Of a stretch of DNA of 64,000 bases, positions 19,607 to 28,305 are shown piece after piece; position 1 is the first letter of the stretch, and each line of letters begins with the position of its first letter. The DNA is from G051132615 sp051132615 (GTDB lineage Bacteria > Pseudomonadota > Gammaproteobacteria > Burkholderiales > Neisseriaceae). The notes beneath the pieces are model-generated. The model ran no database searches. It was given only the letters and a program-made list of their open reading frames with translations, and was not told where the DNA came from. The translations under genes were made by a program, and so were the position numbers. The stretch covers positions 1,984,001 to 2,048,000 of the forward strand of contig NZ_CP152375.1 in NCBI RefSeq assembly GCF_051132615.1, in the 5' to 3' direction.

Positions 19607-20389
19607 ATGAGTCAACATATTGCCCGTAAAAGATTTGGGCAAAATTTTTTGCAGGATCAAAAAGTCATTTTTGACATTGTTCGTGCTGTGCAACCAACAC
19701 AAAATGATACTGTTATTGAAATTGGCCCTGGGCTTGGTGCTTTAACAACTCCTTTAGTTGCTCAAATCAATCAATTACACGTCATTGAAATTGACCGCAA
19801 TATCATTACGCGTTTAAAGCAAAGTGAGTACGCACATAAACTGATTATTCATGAAGGCGATGTGTTGAAGTTCGATTTTAAAAGTATTGTTGGCCCAAAG
19901 AAATTAGTCGGGAATTTACCTTATAATATTTCTACCCCTTTATTGTTCCATTTGGCTCAATTGGCTGATGAAGTGGTTGATATGCATTTTATGTTACAAA
20001 AAGAGGTTGTTGAACGGATGGTGGCTTTGCCCAATTCAGGTGACTATGGTCGTTTAAGTGTGATGTTACAATACTTTTTTGAAATGGAATACCTATTTAC
20101 CGTTCCGCCTGAAGCTTTTGATCCTCCCCCTAAAGTAAAGTCTGCCGTTGTTCGGATGATTCCGCAACAGGGCAGAATTGGGTTGGCCTCTGACTTTGAG
20201 TTCTTTCAAAAAATAGTGGCTCAGGCTTTTAGTCAAAGACGTAAAACCATTCGTAATACATTAAAAGGTTGGGCTGATGAGGCAGTATTGCTTCTTTGTC
20301 AGATTGATCCGACAAGTCGGCCAGAAAATATTTCGCCACAACAGTATGTTGCATTAAGCAATCTGCTTTGTGTGCAAAAATCTGTATGA
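19607..20389 (+). CDS. rsmA: 16S rRNA dimethyladenosine transferase RsmA (KsgA)
   Basis: 260 residues. ARKRFGQNFLQD opens the protein, the SAM-binding motif is VIEIGPGLGALT near residue 40, and the catalytic NLPYN motif is at about residue 104. It dimethylates two adjacent adenosines in helix 45 of 16S rRNA late in 30S assembly, and its loss gives kasugamycin resistance in other species. All family motifs are intact. Confidence 0.96.
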   Translation: MSQHIARKRFGQNFLQDQKVIFDIVRAVQPTQNDTVIEIGPGLGALTTPLVAQINQLHVIEIDRNIITRLKQSEYAHKLIIHEGDVLKFDFKSIVGPKKLVGNLPYNISTPLLFHLAQLADEVVDMHFMLQKEVVERMVALPNSGDYGRLSVMLQYFFEMEYLFTVPPEAFDPPPKVKSAVVRMIPQQGRIGLASDFEFFQKIVAQAFSQRRKTIRNTLKGWADEAVLLLCQIDPTSRPENISPQQYVALSNLLCVQKSV

Positions 20390-20452
20390 AAATCAATTTT
20401 ATTCATTTTATTTTCAGGTAAACTGGAAACATAGTTTAAATAGGAAGTTCAC

Positions 20453-21196
20453 ATGATTCGCTTTGAGAAGGTCCATAAATGGTTTAAAAATTTGCATGTA
20501 TTAAATGATATTAATTTACATGTCAAACCAGGAGAGGTTGTGGTTGTTTGTGGGCCGTCAGGCAGTGGTAAATCTACATTGATTCGAACAGTCAATCAGT
20601 TAGAAAGTATTGAAGAAGGTGCGATTTGGGTAGATGGCGTTAATGTTGCAGATAGAAAAACCGACTTAAATAGTATTCGTACAGAAGTAGGGTTCGTGTT
20701 TCAACACTTTAACTTATATCCACATTTGAGTGTGTTAGAAAATATTATATTGTCTCCGATGAAAGTGAAAAAACAAAGTAAGGCAGAAGCCACAGCCAAT
20801 GGCATCGCTTTGTTAGAGAGAGTGGGATTGGCTCATAAACAAAATGCGTATCCTGCTGAGCTGTCTGGCGGACAACAACAACGTGTGGCAATCGCCAGAG
20901 GTTTGGCTATGAACCCAAGAGTGATGTTGTTTGATGAGCCAACAAGTGCACTTGACCCTGAAATGATTGGTGAAGTATTAAAAGTGATGAACGATTTGGC
21001 AAAAAGTGGCATGACCATGATGGTGGTGACTCATGAAATGGGCTTTGCCAGAGAAGTTGCCGATAAAGTCGTTTTTATTGATCAGGGTTGTGTATTAGAA
21101 GAAGCTGCACCAGAAGAATTTTTTGCACATCCTAAACATGAGCGTGCACAGCAGTTTTTAAAACAATTACTGACACCTATGCATAGTTCCAGCTAG
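20453..21196 (+). CDS. Polar amino acid ABC transporter ATP-binding protein, GlnQ-like
   Basis: 247 residues with Walker A GPSGSGKST, Q-loop QHFNLYPHLSVLENI, signature LSGGQQQRVAIARGLAM, Walker B VMLFDEPTSALDPEM and the switch His in VVTHEMGFA. The sequence belongs to the HisP/GlnQ group serving polar amino acid importers. No permease or binding protein is adjacent, so its partners must be encoded elsewhere. ATG 20453 is preceded by AGGAAG. Confidence 0.92.
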   Translation: MIRFEKVHKWFKNLHVLNDINLHVKPGEVVVVCGPSGSGKSTLIRTVNQLESIEEGAIWVDGVNVADRKTDLNSIRTEVGFVFQHFNLYPHLSVLENIILSPMKVKKQSKAEATANGIALLERVGLAHKQNAYPAELSGGQQQRVAIARGLAMNPRVMLFDEPTSALDPEMIGEVLKVMNDLAKSGMTMMVVTHEMGFAREVADKVVFIDQGCVLEEAAPEEFFAHPKHERAQQFLKQLLTPMHSSS

Positions 21197-21300
21197 ACAT
21201 GGGGTTATAGCGAATCAGGAATTGTTTGTTTTAAATAAAAAATCATGAAATTAAATTTTCATGTCATAACAATAATGATCTTCGCAAAAGGAGTGTTCAT

Positions 21301-21750
21301 ATGTATAAAAAAATTTTGATTCCTGTAGATGATAGCCAAGCTTCATTATTGGCTGTAAAAGAAGCATGCAAGATTGCAAAGTCTTGTGGTGCTTCGTTAT
21401 ATATTGTCCATGTTGTTGATCTTGCCCAATTTAGCTGGGGTGGGCATGCTTATGTACAAACCCCACAAATCAATGAAGCCAGTCGCGCAGTAGGTGATAA
21501 AGTGCTGGAAAATGCACGACAAATGGCGCAAGAACATGGGCTGATGGTGGAAGAGAATATCTTAGAGACCATTGGGAACAAAATTGCAGATCTTTTGGCT
21601 AAAGAAGCCAAAAACAAACATTGTGACTTAATTGTGATGGGTACACATGGTTGGACTGGTGTGATGCATTTATTAATGGGATCTGTAGCCGAAGGTGTGT
21701 TAAAACAGGTTGATATACCCATTATGTTATTGAGAAAACCACAAGAATAA
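21301..21750 (+). CDS. Universal stress protein, UspA family
   Basis: 149 residues of the single-domain UspA fold. MYKKILIPVDDSQASLLAV opens it, and the ATP-binding type motif GTHGWTGVMHLLMGSVAEGV lies at about residues 116-135. It is cytoplasmic; the family responds to starvation or respiratory stress. AAAGGAG precedes the start. An inverted repeat (CATGAAA/TTTCATG at 21244-21262) upstream could be an operator. The downstream intergenic region carries an FNR-type site reading away from this gene. Confidence 0.9.
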   Translation: MYKKILIPVDDSQASLLAVKEACKIAKSCGASLYIVHVVDLAQFSWGGHAYVQTPQINEASRAVGDKVLENARQMAQEHGLMVEENILETIGNKIADLLAKEAKNKHCDLIVMGTHGWTGVMHLLMGSVAEGVLKQVDIPIMLLRKPQE

Positions 21751-21823
21751 ATCAAAGGCAAATGAAGATATTTTTAGTTTTGGGATAAATTTGTAATCTA
21801 ATTTTCATTTTGCCCAATATTTT

Positions 21824-21837
21824 TTGATATAAATCAA
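21824..21837 (+). promoter_or_regulatory. FNR-type site of a class II promoter
   Basis: TTGATATAAATCAA is an exact match to the FNR consensus TTGAT-N4-ATCAA. Its centre (21830.5) is 41.5 bases from the start point predicted by the -10 box TATAAT at 21860-21865, the classical distance for activation by FNR. It points to an anaerobically induced transcript starting near 21872. Confidence 0.75.
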
Positions 21838-21871
21838 CTCAAGAAGTGTTTAGAGCACATATAATTCGTCC

Positions 21872-21973
21872 ATAGTCAATTGGTACACGAATTTTAAGTA
21901 AATTTTGGTGTTTTAAAATGTTTTCTTCTTGATGTGTGTGTTTAGGTGCGATTCTTTTTCGCACCTTTTTTTT
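21872..21973 (+). ncRNA. Candidate FNR-activated small RNA
   Basis: A transcript of about 102 bases is defined by a class II FNR promoter (site at 21824-21837, TATAAT at 21860-21865) and a strong intrinsic terminator. The terminator has an eight-pair stem, AGGTGCGA at 21944-21951 with TCGCACCT at 21959-21966, then eight T. There is no ribosome binding site or useful ORF inside. A pyrimidine-rich single-stranded stretch (TTTTCTTCTTGATGTG, around 21919-21935) could pair with A/G-rich ribosome binding sites. The layout parallels FnrS of enterobacteria and AniS of Neisseria. I cannot show homology to either. Confidence 0.6.
21944..21973 (+). terminator. Intrinsic terminator of the candidate small RNA
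   Basis: Stem AGGTGCGA/TCGCACCT around a seven-base loop, then an uninterrupted run of eight T at 21966-21973. There is no coding sequence for about 190 bases upstream. Confidence 0.85.
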
Positions 21974-22465
21974 ATTCAATTTACCTTATCTTAAGTTTAT
22001 TCATCGTTCACCACAAACAGTCTTTCAAAAAATTTTCTCATTAATATGATTGTCTAGAAGCTTGCTATATAAGTGTTGCTGCATGGGTGTTAAAACGCTC
22101 TTCTTGGTCAGATAAATTTATTTTTTATGATTCGTGCGGGTGTATATGTAAAATAATCAATCAATAGATTTTTTATACATCAGAATTGCTGTGAAGATCG
22201 TTTTTTATCTAAAGTGAATAAATTTTTAATAACTAATCTAAATAAAAAATAAAACAATTGCATAATTGTAAAAAATAATACGTTTTTTTATTTTTTAATA
22301 ATTTGATTATTAATATATTTTTGTGTTTTTTGATGAAATGCTCAAATATTTTAAGGTTTATTCTTGCGAATGAAAATAAAAATGATTATCATTACAAAAA
22401 TTTACAAAAAATAATTTTATTTAACATTCATATCTTTTTATCATGTTATTGAAGGAGGCCATTTC
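21974..22465. other. AT-rich intergenic region before the TonB receptor gene
   Basis: No ORF with a plausible start is visible in these roughly 490 bases, which are extremely AT-rich from about 22200. The only recognisable element is the Fur-like box at 22378-22396 near the receptor gene. Confidence 0.6.
22378..22396 (+). promoter_or_regulatory. Probable Fur box upstream of the TonB-dependent receptor
   Basis: AAAAATGATTATCATTACA matches 14 of 19 positions of the Fur consensus and keeps the TGATTATCATTA inverted-repeat core. It lies 70 bases before the receptor start codon. Confidence 0.72.
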
Positions 22466-24613
22466 ATGCATCATTATTCTTTTCGCTTAAAGTCCTTAAC
22501 GCTGTCTGTTTTTCTTGGTTTAAATTGTTTTAGTTTAAGCCATGCTCAAAATGAGCAAGTAGGGCTTGCTCAAATTGATGACGTAGTGGTGACTGCATCA
22601 GGCTTTGAGCAAAAAATAAAGGATGCGCCTGCCTCTATTTCAGTGATTACTCGGCAAGATTTAGAAGGAAAATCGTTTCATAATATTGGGGATGCGTTAA
22701 AAAATGTAGAAGGAATCAGTGTGGATAGGGGCGGAAAAGCTGGTGGTTTGAATATCTCTATTCGTGGTATGCCCAGTAGTTATACCCTTATTTTAATTGA
22801 TGGTAAACGCATGAGTGCAGGTGGCGAAGCATCGCGCCCAAATGGATTCAGTGATGTTGATACCAGTTTTATTCCACCATTATCCGCCATTGAGCGCATC
22901 GAAGTGATACGTGGACCTATGTCTACTTTATATGGCTCTGATGCCATGGGTGGCGTGATTAATATTATTACCCGTAAGGTCGGTAAACAGTGGACTGGCA
23001 GCATTAAAGCATCAGCAACCATACAGGAAGAGTCTAAATTTGGTGACGATTTAAGTAGTACCCTTTTCGTGAGTGGGCCTATTAAAGAAGACTTATTGGG
23101 TCTGACTTTGCGTGGCGGTGTTTATCATAGGGACAATCATAAAATTCATTATACAGAAGCGGATGGCAGCGATAAACGCTTGGGGTTTAGTGGGTTAGGT
23201 AAAGAGGATGACTATAATATTGGTTTTCGACTGGCATTTACACCAACCAAAGATCATGACATTATTTTAGACTTAGATAATGCCAAGCAGACTTTTGCAA
23301 ACAACCAAAATCAATTGGGTACCCAAAATGTCAAAGGTAAAGTGGGTGGGGGCTATGCCGATCAGGTTAAATTTAAACGAGACCGCTATTCATTAAGTCA
23401 TACGGGCCGTTGGGGTTGGGGGGTGAGCGACAGCAGTATTTTATATGATACAACCCAAACCATTGGGCGTGTTAACCCCGTTGATAAGAAACCGGCGCCA
23501 ACAGATGGAAAAGCACGTGACATCAAATACAGCACTTTAACCATTGATTCAAAATGGACGGTTCCTCTTTTTGATTTTACGCATCAAGCCACATTTGGTG
23601 GACAGTATTGGCACCAAAGGCTTAAAGATACGTTGGCAAAAAAACCAAAAGATTATTTCAACCAATATCAATGGGCACTTTTTGTTGAAGATAAGTGGCA
23701 AATAACGGATGACTTAGCCTTAACAGGAGGGGTACGTTATGATGAAAACCAAGTTTTTGGTGGTCATTGGAGCCCTAGAGGGTATTTGGTGTGGAGCGCT
23801 ACCCCGATGTTTACTTTTAAAGGTGGTGTGAGTAAAGGCTATAAAACACCTGAATTAAATAAAATGATTCATACAACCTATAATTATGGTCAACAAGGAC
23901 AATTGCCTTTGGTGGGTAATGCTGATTTGAAACCAGAAACCAGTACCACTTCAGAATTAGGCATGATTTTTGATAATAATCAGGGATTCTCAACCAATTT
24001 AACCGTTTACCAAACAGATTTCAAAGATAAAATCGAGAGCCAAAGATATGGTAACTGTGAGTGGTCAGGTGGTTCGAGCGCAGGTTGTATCAATGCTGGT
24101 GTTGGTTCAAGTTTTAAACAGGTTAGCTTGATTTCAAACGTGGGTAAAGTGCGCGTACGTGGTTTAGAGTGGGGTATGCGTTATAATATTAATCAAGATT
24201 GGCAGCTAACAGGTAATTATGCCTATACACGCAGCAAACAAAAATCTGAAGGTGTTGAGCAAGGGCATCCTATTGGATCAGAAGCACGTAATATTATCAA
24301 TGCAAAAGTAAAATGGCAAATTAATCAACCTGTTAATGTTTGGCTTGCAGGTCAGTACCGTGAAAAACAATATGCTGGTTTGATTCATGCGGATGAGTCT
24401 TTTTATAAGTCTTATGCTGTTTTTGATGCAGGTATCAATTATACCTTGACCAAAAACTTAAATATCTCTGCTGTGATTTATAATTTAGGCAATAAAAACT
24501 TCATACAATATGGCCCAAGTCGCTCTGATGCCACAGCCACAACCTATTCAAATGCCTATTATCAGATTTTAGAAGGTCGTCGTTTGTGGTTGTCAGCAGA
24601 ATATACTTTCTAA
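22466..24613 (+). CDS. TonB-dependent siderophore receptor, catecholate type
   Basis: 715 residues. A signal peptide ends near SLSHAQ (about residue 28), and the TonB box is likely DDVVVTAS at about 38-45. The plug domain includes ISVITRQDLEG and IRGMPSSYTLILIDGKRM. IEVIRGPMSTLYGSDAMGGVINIIT is the classical plug end. The rest is a beta barrel ending in the aromatic residue of SAEYTF. The sequence resembles FepA/CirA/BfrA-type ferric catecholate receptors. A Fur-like box and GAAGGAGG ribosome binding site precede it. With the binding protein at 10008 it may form one iron uptake route. Confidence 0.9.
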   Translation: MHHYSFRLKSLTLSVFLGLNCFSLSHAQNEQVGLAQIDDVVVTASGFEQKIKDAPASISVITRQDLEGKSFHNIGDALKNVEGISVDRGGKAGGLNISIRGMPSSYTLILIDGKRMSAGGEASRPNGFSDVDTSFIPPLSAIERIEVIRGPMSTLYGSDAMGGVINIITRKVGKQWTGSIKASATIQEESKFGDDLSSTLFVSGPIKEDLLGLTLRGGVYHRDNHKIHYTEADGSDKRLGFSGLGKEDDYNIGFRLAFTPTKDHDIILDLDNAKQTFANNQNQLGTQNVKGKVGGGYADQVKFKRDRYSLSHTGRWGWGVSDSSILYDTTQTIGRVNPVDKKPAPTDGKARDIKYSTLTIDSKWTVPLFDFTHQATFGGQYWHQRLKDTLAKKPKDYFNQYQWALFVEDKWQITDDLALTGGVRYDENQVFGGHWSPRGYLVWSATPMFTFKGGVSKGYKTPELNKMIHTTYNYGQQGQLPLVGNADLKPETSTTSELGMIFDNNQGFSTNLTVYQTDFKDKIESQRYGNCEWSGGSSAGCINAGVGSSFKQVSLISNVGKVRVRGLEWGMRYNINQDWQLTGNYAYTRSKQKSEGVEQGHPIGSEARNIINAKVKWQINQPVNVWLAGQYREKQYAGLIHADESFYKSYAVFDAGINYTLTKNLNISAVIYNLGNKNFIQYGPSRSDATATTYSNAYYQILEGRRLWLSAEYTF

Positions 24614-24642
24614 TATAGGCTTTATTCATTGTTGTTTCTTAC

Positions 24643-24680
24643 AACCGAAAGTGCTTTGCAGGCGCTTTCGGTTTGTTCTT
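24643..24680 (+). terminator. Terminator after the TonB receptor gene
   Basis: A 12-pair stem with one G-T pair (24643-24654 with 24662-24673) is followed by a T-rich tail, 30 bases after the stop. Confidence 0.8.
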
Positions 24681-24790
24681 TACAAAAGCCTTATTTTCCT
24701 TGTAATCTGAATATAGAATCGTCTTTTCGTGCATATACAGACAAATTTGTTTACAATTAACCCTTTGATTATATTTCGTTGAGAGTTTTT

Positions 24791-26056
24791 ATGAAAAAAC
24801 TGGCGCTTTCAGTGTGTTGTTTATTAGTTTTAAGTGCGTGTGGGGTGACTAAAAAAACCAATACAGGTGGGGTAGGGCAAACCCATCAAAATGATCAGAT
24901 AAGTTATCATTCCGCCAGTTTTAGTGAATTGCCTGATTGGCAGACACAAAACTTTCAAGCTTCATTAAGCTCTTTTTTACAAGGTTGCATTAAATTACAG
25001 AATAACCCTAGCTGGATTAATGTGTGCCAACAGGCGCAAAGGCTAGGAAATGAAAATGCACAAATTAAAAAATTTTTCGAAAACAATTTCCAACCTTGGC
25101 AAATTCGCGATAATGGTAAAATTGAAGGCATGGTCACAGGTTACTATGAGCCTATTGTTAAAGGAGGTTTGAGCCAAAGTGACTCAGCTCGCTATCCTAT
25201 TTATGGTATACCGAATGATTTTTTTGTCGTCGATTATCCTGCCTCATTACGGGGTAAAGCGCAATTAATTGTCAAACCTATAGCCAATAACCGTATGCAG
25301 GTGTTGGATAAATCAACCGCAGGTGTAGGCGAGTATACTGTGCGCACGTCTGAGTTTTTAATTGATGACCGAACCAAAGCATTAAAAGGGCGTATTGATG
25401 GGAATCGTTTTGTGCCTTATTACACTCGAGCACAAATTAATCAAGGTATCTTAAACGGTAAAGCACCTATTTTAGGGTATGCCAATGACCCAATTGAACT
25501 ATTCTTTTTACAAGTACAAGGTTCGGGTCGCTTACAAACTCGTGACGGGCAATTTGTTCGTTTGGGTTATGCAGAACAAAATGGCTTTGCTTATACTTCT
25601 ATTGGAAAATATCTTGTGGATAAGGGAGAGTTGACTTTAGGGCAAGCGTCTATGCAAGGTATTAAGGCATGGATACAGCTAAATCCACACCGTTTGGATG
25701 AAGTTTTAGGGGTGAATCAAAGTTTTGTGTTTTTCCGAGTATTGCCTAATGCAACCGGTGGCCCAATTGGCGCTTTAGGTGTACCGTTAACGGATGGTTA
25801 CTCTGGTGCAGTTGATCCACGTTATGTGACTTTGGGCTCTCCCTTATTTTTATCCACAACTTATCCAAGTAGCAATCAGCCATTAAACCGCTTGATTATG
25901 GCGCAAGATACAGGTGGTGCTATTCGAGGGGGTGTAAGGGTGGACTTTTTCTGGGGATTTGGTGATGAGGCAGGTGCCACTGCTGGCAAAATGAAACAAA
26001 ATGGACGAGTATGGACATTACTGCCTAAAGGCATAACCCCCACCACAAAAAAATAA
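24791..26056 (+). CDS. mltA: Membrane-bound lytic murein transglycosylase A (MltA)
   Basis: 421 residues from ATG 24791. The N-terminus is a lipoprotein signal with lipobox LSAC at about residues 13-16. The MltA domain follows (MVTGYYEPIVKGG), and the C-terminal 3D domain contains the catalytic Asp in MAQDTGGAIRGGVRVDFFWG. It cleaves peptidoglycan glycan strands with formation of 1,6-anhydro ends, anchored at the outer membrane. The TTG at 24779 is rejected because it would disrupt the signal peptide's charged start. Confidence 0.94.
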   Translation: MKKLALSVCCLLVLSACGVTKKTNTGGVGQTHQNDQISYHSASFSELPDWQTQNFQASLSSFLQGCIKLQNNPSWINVCQQAQRLGNENAQIKKFFENNFQPWQIRDNGKIEGMVTGYYEPIVKGGLSQSDSARYPIYGIPNDFFVVDYPASLRGKAQLIVKPIANNRMQVLDKSTAGVGEYTVRTSEFLIDDRTKALKGRIDGNRFVPYYTRAQINQGILNGKAPILGYANDPIELFFLQVQGSGRLQTRDGQFVRLGYAEQNGFAYTSIGKYLVDKGELTLGQASMQGIKAWIQLNPHRLDEVLGVNQSFVFFRVLPNATGGPIGALGVPLTDGYSGAVDPRYVTLGSPLFLSTTYPSSNQPLNRLIMAQDTGGAIRGGVRVDFFWGFGDEAGATAGKMKQNGRVWTLLPKGITPTTKK

Positions 26057-26064
26057 ATTCAGTA

Positions 26065-26109
26065 GGTTTTACCTGATATTGTCTGCTTCAAACAATATCA
26101 GGTAAAACC
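26065..26109. terminator. Large perfect hairpin between mltA and priA
   Basis: GGTTTTACCTGATATTGT at 26065-26082 is perfectly complementary to 26092-26109, an 18-pair stem with a nine-base loop. No clear T run follows, so it may be an imperfect terminator or an mRNA-stabilising hairpin. It ends only 31 bases before the priA start. Confidence 0.6.
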
Positions 26110-26139
26110 GTATTCAAATAAATAAATTAAAGGATTCAG

Positions 26140-28305
26140 GTGTATTGGTTTGAAGTTGTGGTTAATGTACCCTTATATACCACCTTTACCTATAAAAGTG
26201 AGCAAGCTTTAAAACGAGGGCAACGTGTTTTGGTGCCTTTTGGGCATAAAACAGTTGTTGCGCTTGTTTGGCGTGAGAATTTAGCACCTGATATTGACCG
26301 CAGTAAAATCAAAGCCATTGAGACAGTGTTTGAGTCTGAACCTATCTTAAATGAGCAATGGTGTGATTTAATTGATTTTTGTGCGCGATATTATCATTAC
26401 CCAATTGGTCAAACAGCTTTTTGCGCATTGGCAACAGGGCTACGTCAAAATAAACCACTGACCACAAAAAGCGAAGTATTCATCACATTAAGTGAATTAG
26501 GGCTACAGCAACCCGCACCTGCTCAAGCACATAAGCAAAAGTACGCACTTTGGCAAATGTTGTCAGGGCAAACCCATGCCCTAAGTACTTTAAAACAGTC
26601 TTATCCTCAGGCCAAAAAATACATCGATTTATGGTTGGAAGCAGGCTGGTTGATTCAAGTGAACCCAAGTAGCTTAATTGCAACGACCCAAAATAAACCA
26701 CAACTCAATAGTGAACAGCAACAGGCAGTAGAGGCCATATGTTGCACTAATCAAACATTCAGCCCTTTTTTACTATTTGGGGTCACAGGCAGTGGCAAAA
26801 CAGAAGTTTATTTTTCTTGTATTGAACAAGCATTAAAAATGGGGCAACAAGTTTTGTTTTTGTTGCCAGAAATCAGCTTAACACCACAATTATTAAACCG
26901 AGTACAAAATCGTTTTGGGCAATATCATTATGCTGTTTTACACAGCCAAATTGCGGATAAAGAGCGTACCCAAGGTTTTATGGATGCATTAACAGGGCAA
27001 AAGCAATTGATTATTGGTACGCGTTTGGCTGTTTTTACCCCAATGCATAACCTTGGGTTAATTGTGGTTGATGAAGAGCATGATTATTCTTTTAAACAAG
27101 AAGACGACTTGCGCTATCATGCTCGGGATTTGGCTTTATGGCGCTCAAAACAAGCCCAATGTCCCGTTATTTTAGGCAGTGCTACCCCAAGTTTGGAGAG
27201 TTACCATAAAGCGGTACAAGGGCAGTACCGTTTATTGTTATTACAACATAGAGCAAATGAGCGCTCTAAATTGCCAAAAATTCATATTGAAGATGTGAGG
27301 CGACAAAAATTAGAAGAAGGGTTTAGTCCTGCTGCGATTCGTTTATTACGGGAAAATCATCAAAAAGGTGGTTTGAGCTTGGTGTATTTAAATCGTCGTG
27401 GATTTGCTCCCGCATTGGTTTGTACCGATTGCGGCTTCAGTTTTGGTTGTCCACATTGTTCTGCTAAAATGGTTTTACACAAAAGTGGGCCTACTTTACG
27501 TTGCCATCATTGTAATTTTGCTCAAGTTGTACCTGATAGTTGCCCTAGTTGTGGCAATCAGGATTTAAGCGCATTAGGGCAAGGCACACAAAGAGTAGAA
27601 GAAACCTTGTCCACACTAATTCCTCAAGCGGTTGTCGCGCGGGTTGATAAAGACAGTACCGCACGAAAACATGACTGGGAAAAACTGTACCAGCAAATAG
27701 AAAAAGAACAAGTACATATTTTGGTGGGTACACAAATGTTGGCAAAAGGACATGATTTTGCCAAACTCAGTTTGGTGATTATTTTAAATGCAGATGGTGG
27801 GTTATATAGCCCAGATTTTCGTTCAGCAGAGCGACTATTTAGTGAGTTAATGCAAGTGTCTGGCAGGGCAGGTAGGGCAGAACACGCAGGGCTTGTTTTG
27901 TTGCAAACCCAGTTGCCAGATCACGCTTTATTTTTGGCGTTAAAAGCACACAGCTTTACTGATTTTGCCCAAGAGGAATTGGACAAACGTCAACAATTTG
28001 GGTTTAGCCCATTTGGCCACAGTATTGCCATTAAAGCGGATGCTTTTCATATTGGTGAAGCACTGCATTTTTTAACTCAGGTCAAAAATGAAATGATTGT
28101 ATCAACAGATGTGAATGTATTGGGGCCTGCGCCTGCATTTATGATGCGCTTGTCTTCCAGAGAAAGAGCACAGCTTTTTTTAGAAAGCCAAAATCGTAAA
28201 GCTTTGCATCAGTTGGCTGAACAATTTATTTCAGTATTAACAGTAAAAAGTAAACAATATAAAGATATAAGGTGGTCAATAGATGTCGATCCAATGGCAA
28301 GCTAG
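26140..28305 (+). CDS. priA: Primosomal replication restart helicase PriA
   Basis: 721 residues. An N-terminal 3'BD domain (WFEVVVNVPLYTTFTYKS) is followed by a helicase core with Walker A GVTGSGKTEVYF and DEEHDYSFKQEDDLRYHARD. Paired CxxC zinc motifs sit at about 430-485 (CTDCGFSFGCPHC, CHHC, CPSC). PriA restarts stalled replication forks. The start is GTG 26140, with AAAGG just upstream. The last 23 bases overlap dacB. Confidence 0.95.
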   Translation: MYWFEVVVNVPLYTTFTYKSEQALKRGQRVLVPFGHKTVVALVWRENLAPDIDRSKIKAIETVFESEPILNEQWCDLIDFCARYYHYPIGQTAFCALATGLRQNKPLTTKSEVFITLSELGLQQPAPAQAHKQKYALWQMLSGQTHALSTLKQSYPQAKKYIDLWLEAGWLIQVNPSSLIATTQNKPQLNSEQQQAVEAICCTNQTFSPFLLFGVTGSGKTEVYFSCIEQALKMGQQVLFLLPEISLTPQLLNRVQNRFGQYHYAVLHSQIADKERTQGFMDALTGQKQLIIGTRLAVFTPMHNLGLIVVDEEHDYSFKQEDDLRYHARDLALWRSKQAQCPVILGSATPSLESYHKAVQGQYRLLLLQHRANERSKLPKIHIEDVRRQKLEEGFSPAAIRLLRENHQKGGLSLVYLNRRGFAPALVCTDCGFSFGCPHCSAKMVLHKSGPTLRCHHCNFAQVVPDSCPSCGNQDLSALGQGTQRVEETLSTLIPQAVVARVDKDSTARKHDWEKLYQQIEKEQVHILVGTQMLAKGHDFAKLSLVIILNADGGLYSPDFRSAERLFSELMQVSGRAGRAEHAGLVLLQTQLPDHALFLALKAHSFTDFAQEELDKRQQFGFSPFGHSIAIKADAFHIGEALHFLTQVKNEMIVSTDVNVLGPAPAFMMRLSSRERAQLFLESQNRKALHQLAEQFISVLTVKSKQYKDIRWSIDVDPMAS

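Noticed and set aside
20453..21196. Assigning the orphan ATPase to the iron uptake genes
   Set aside because: Its motifs and length place it in the polar amino acid (GlnQ/HisP) group, not the siderophore FecE/FepC group.
21450..21761. 103-codon minus-strand frame over uspA
   Set aside because: Complete overlap with a clear UspA gene; Cys/Ser/Thr-rich composition typical of an antisense shadow.
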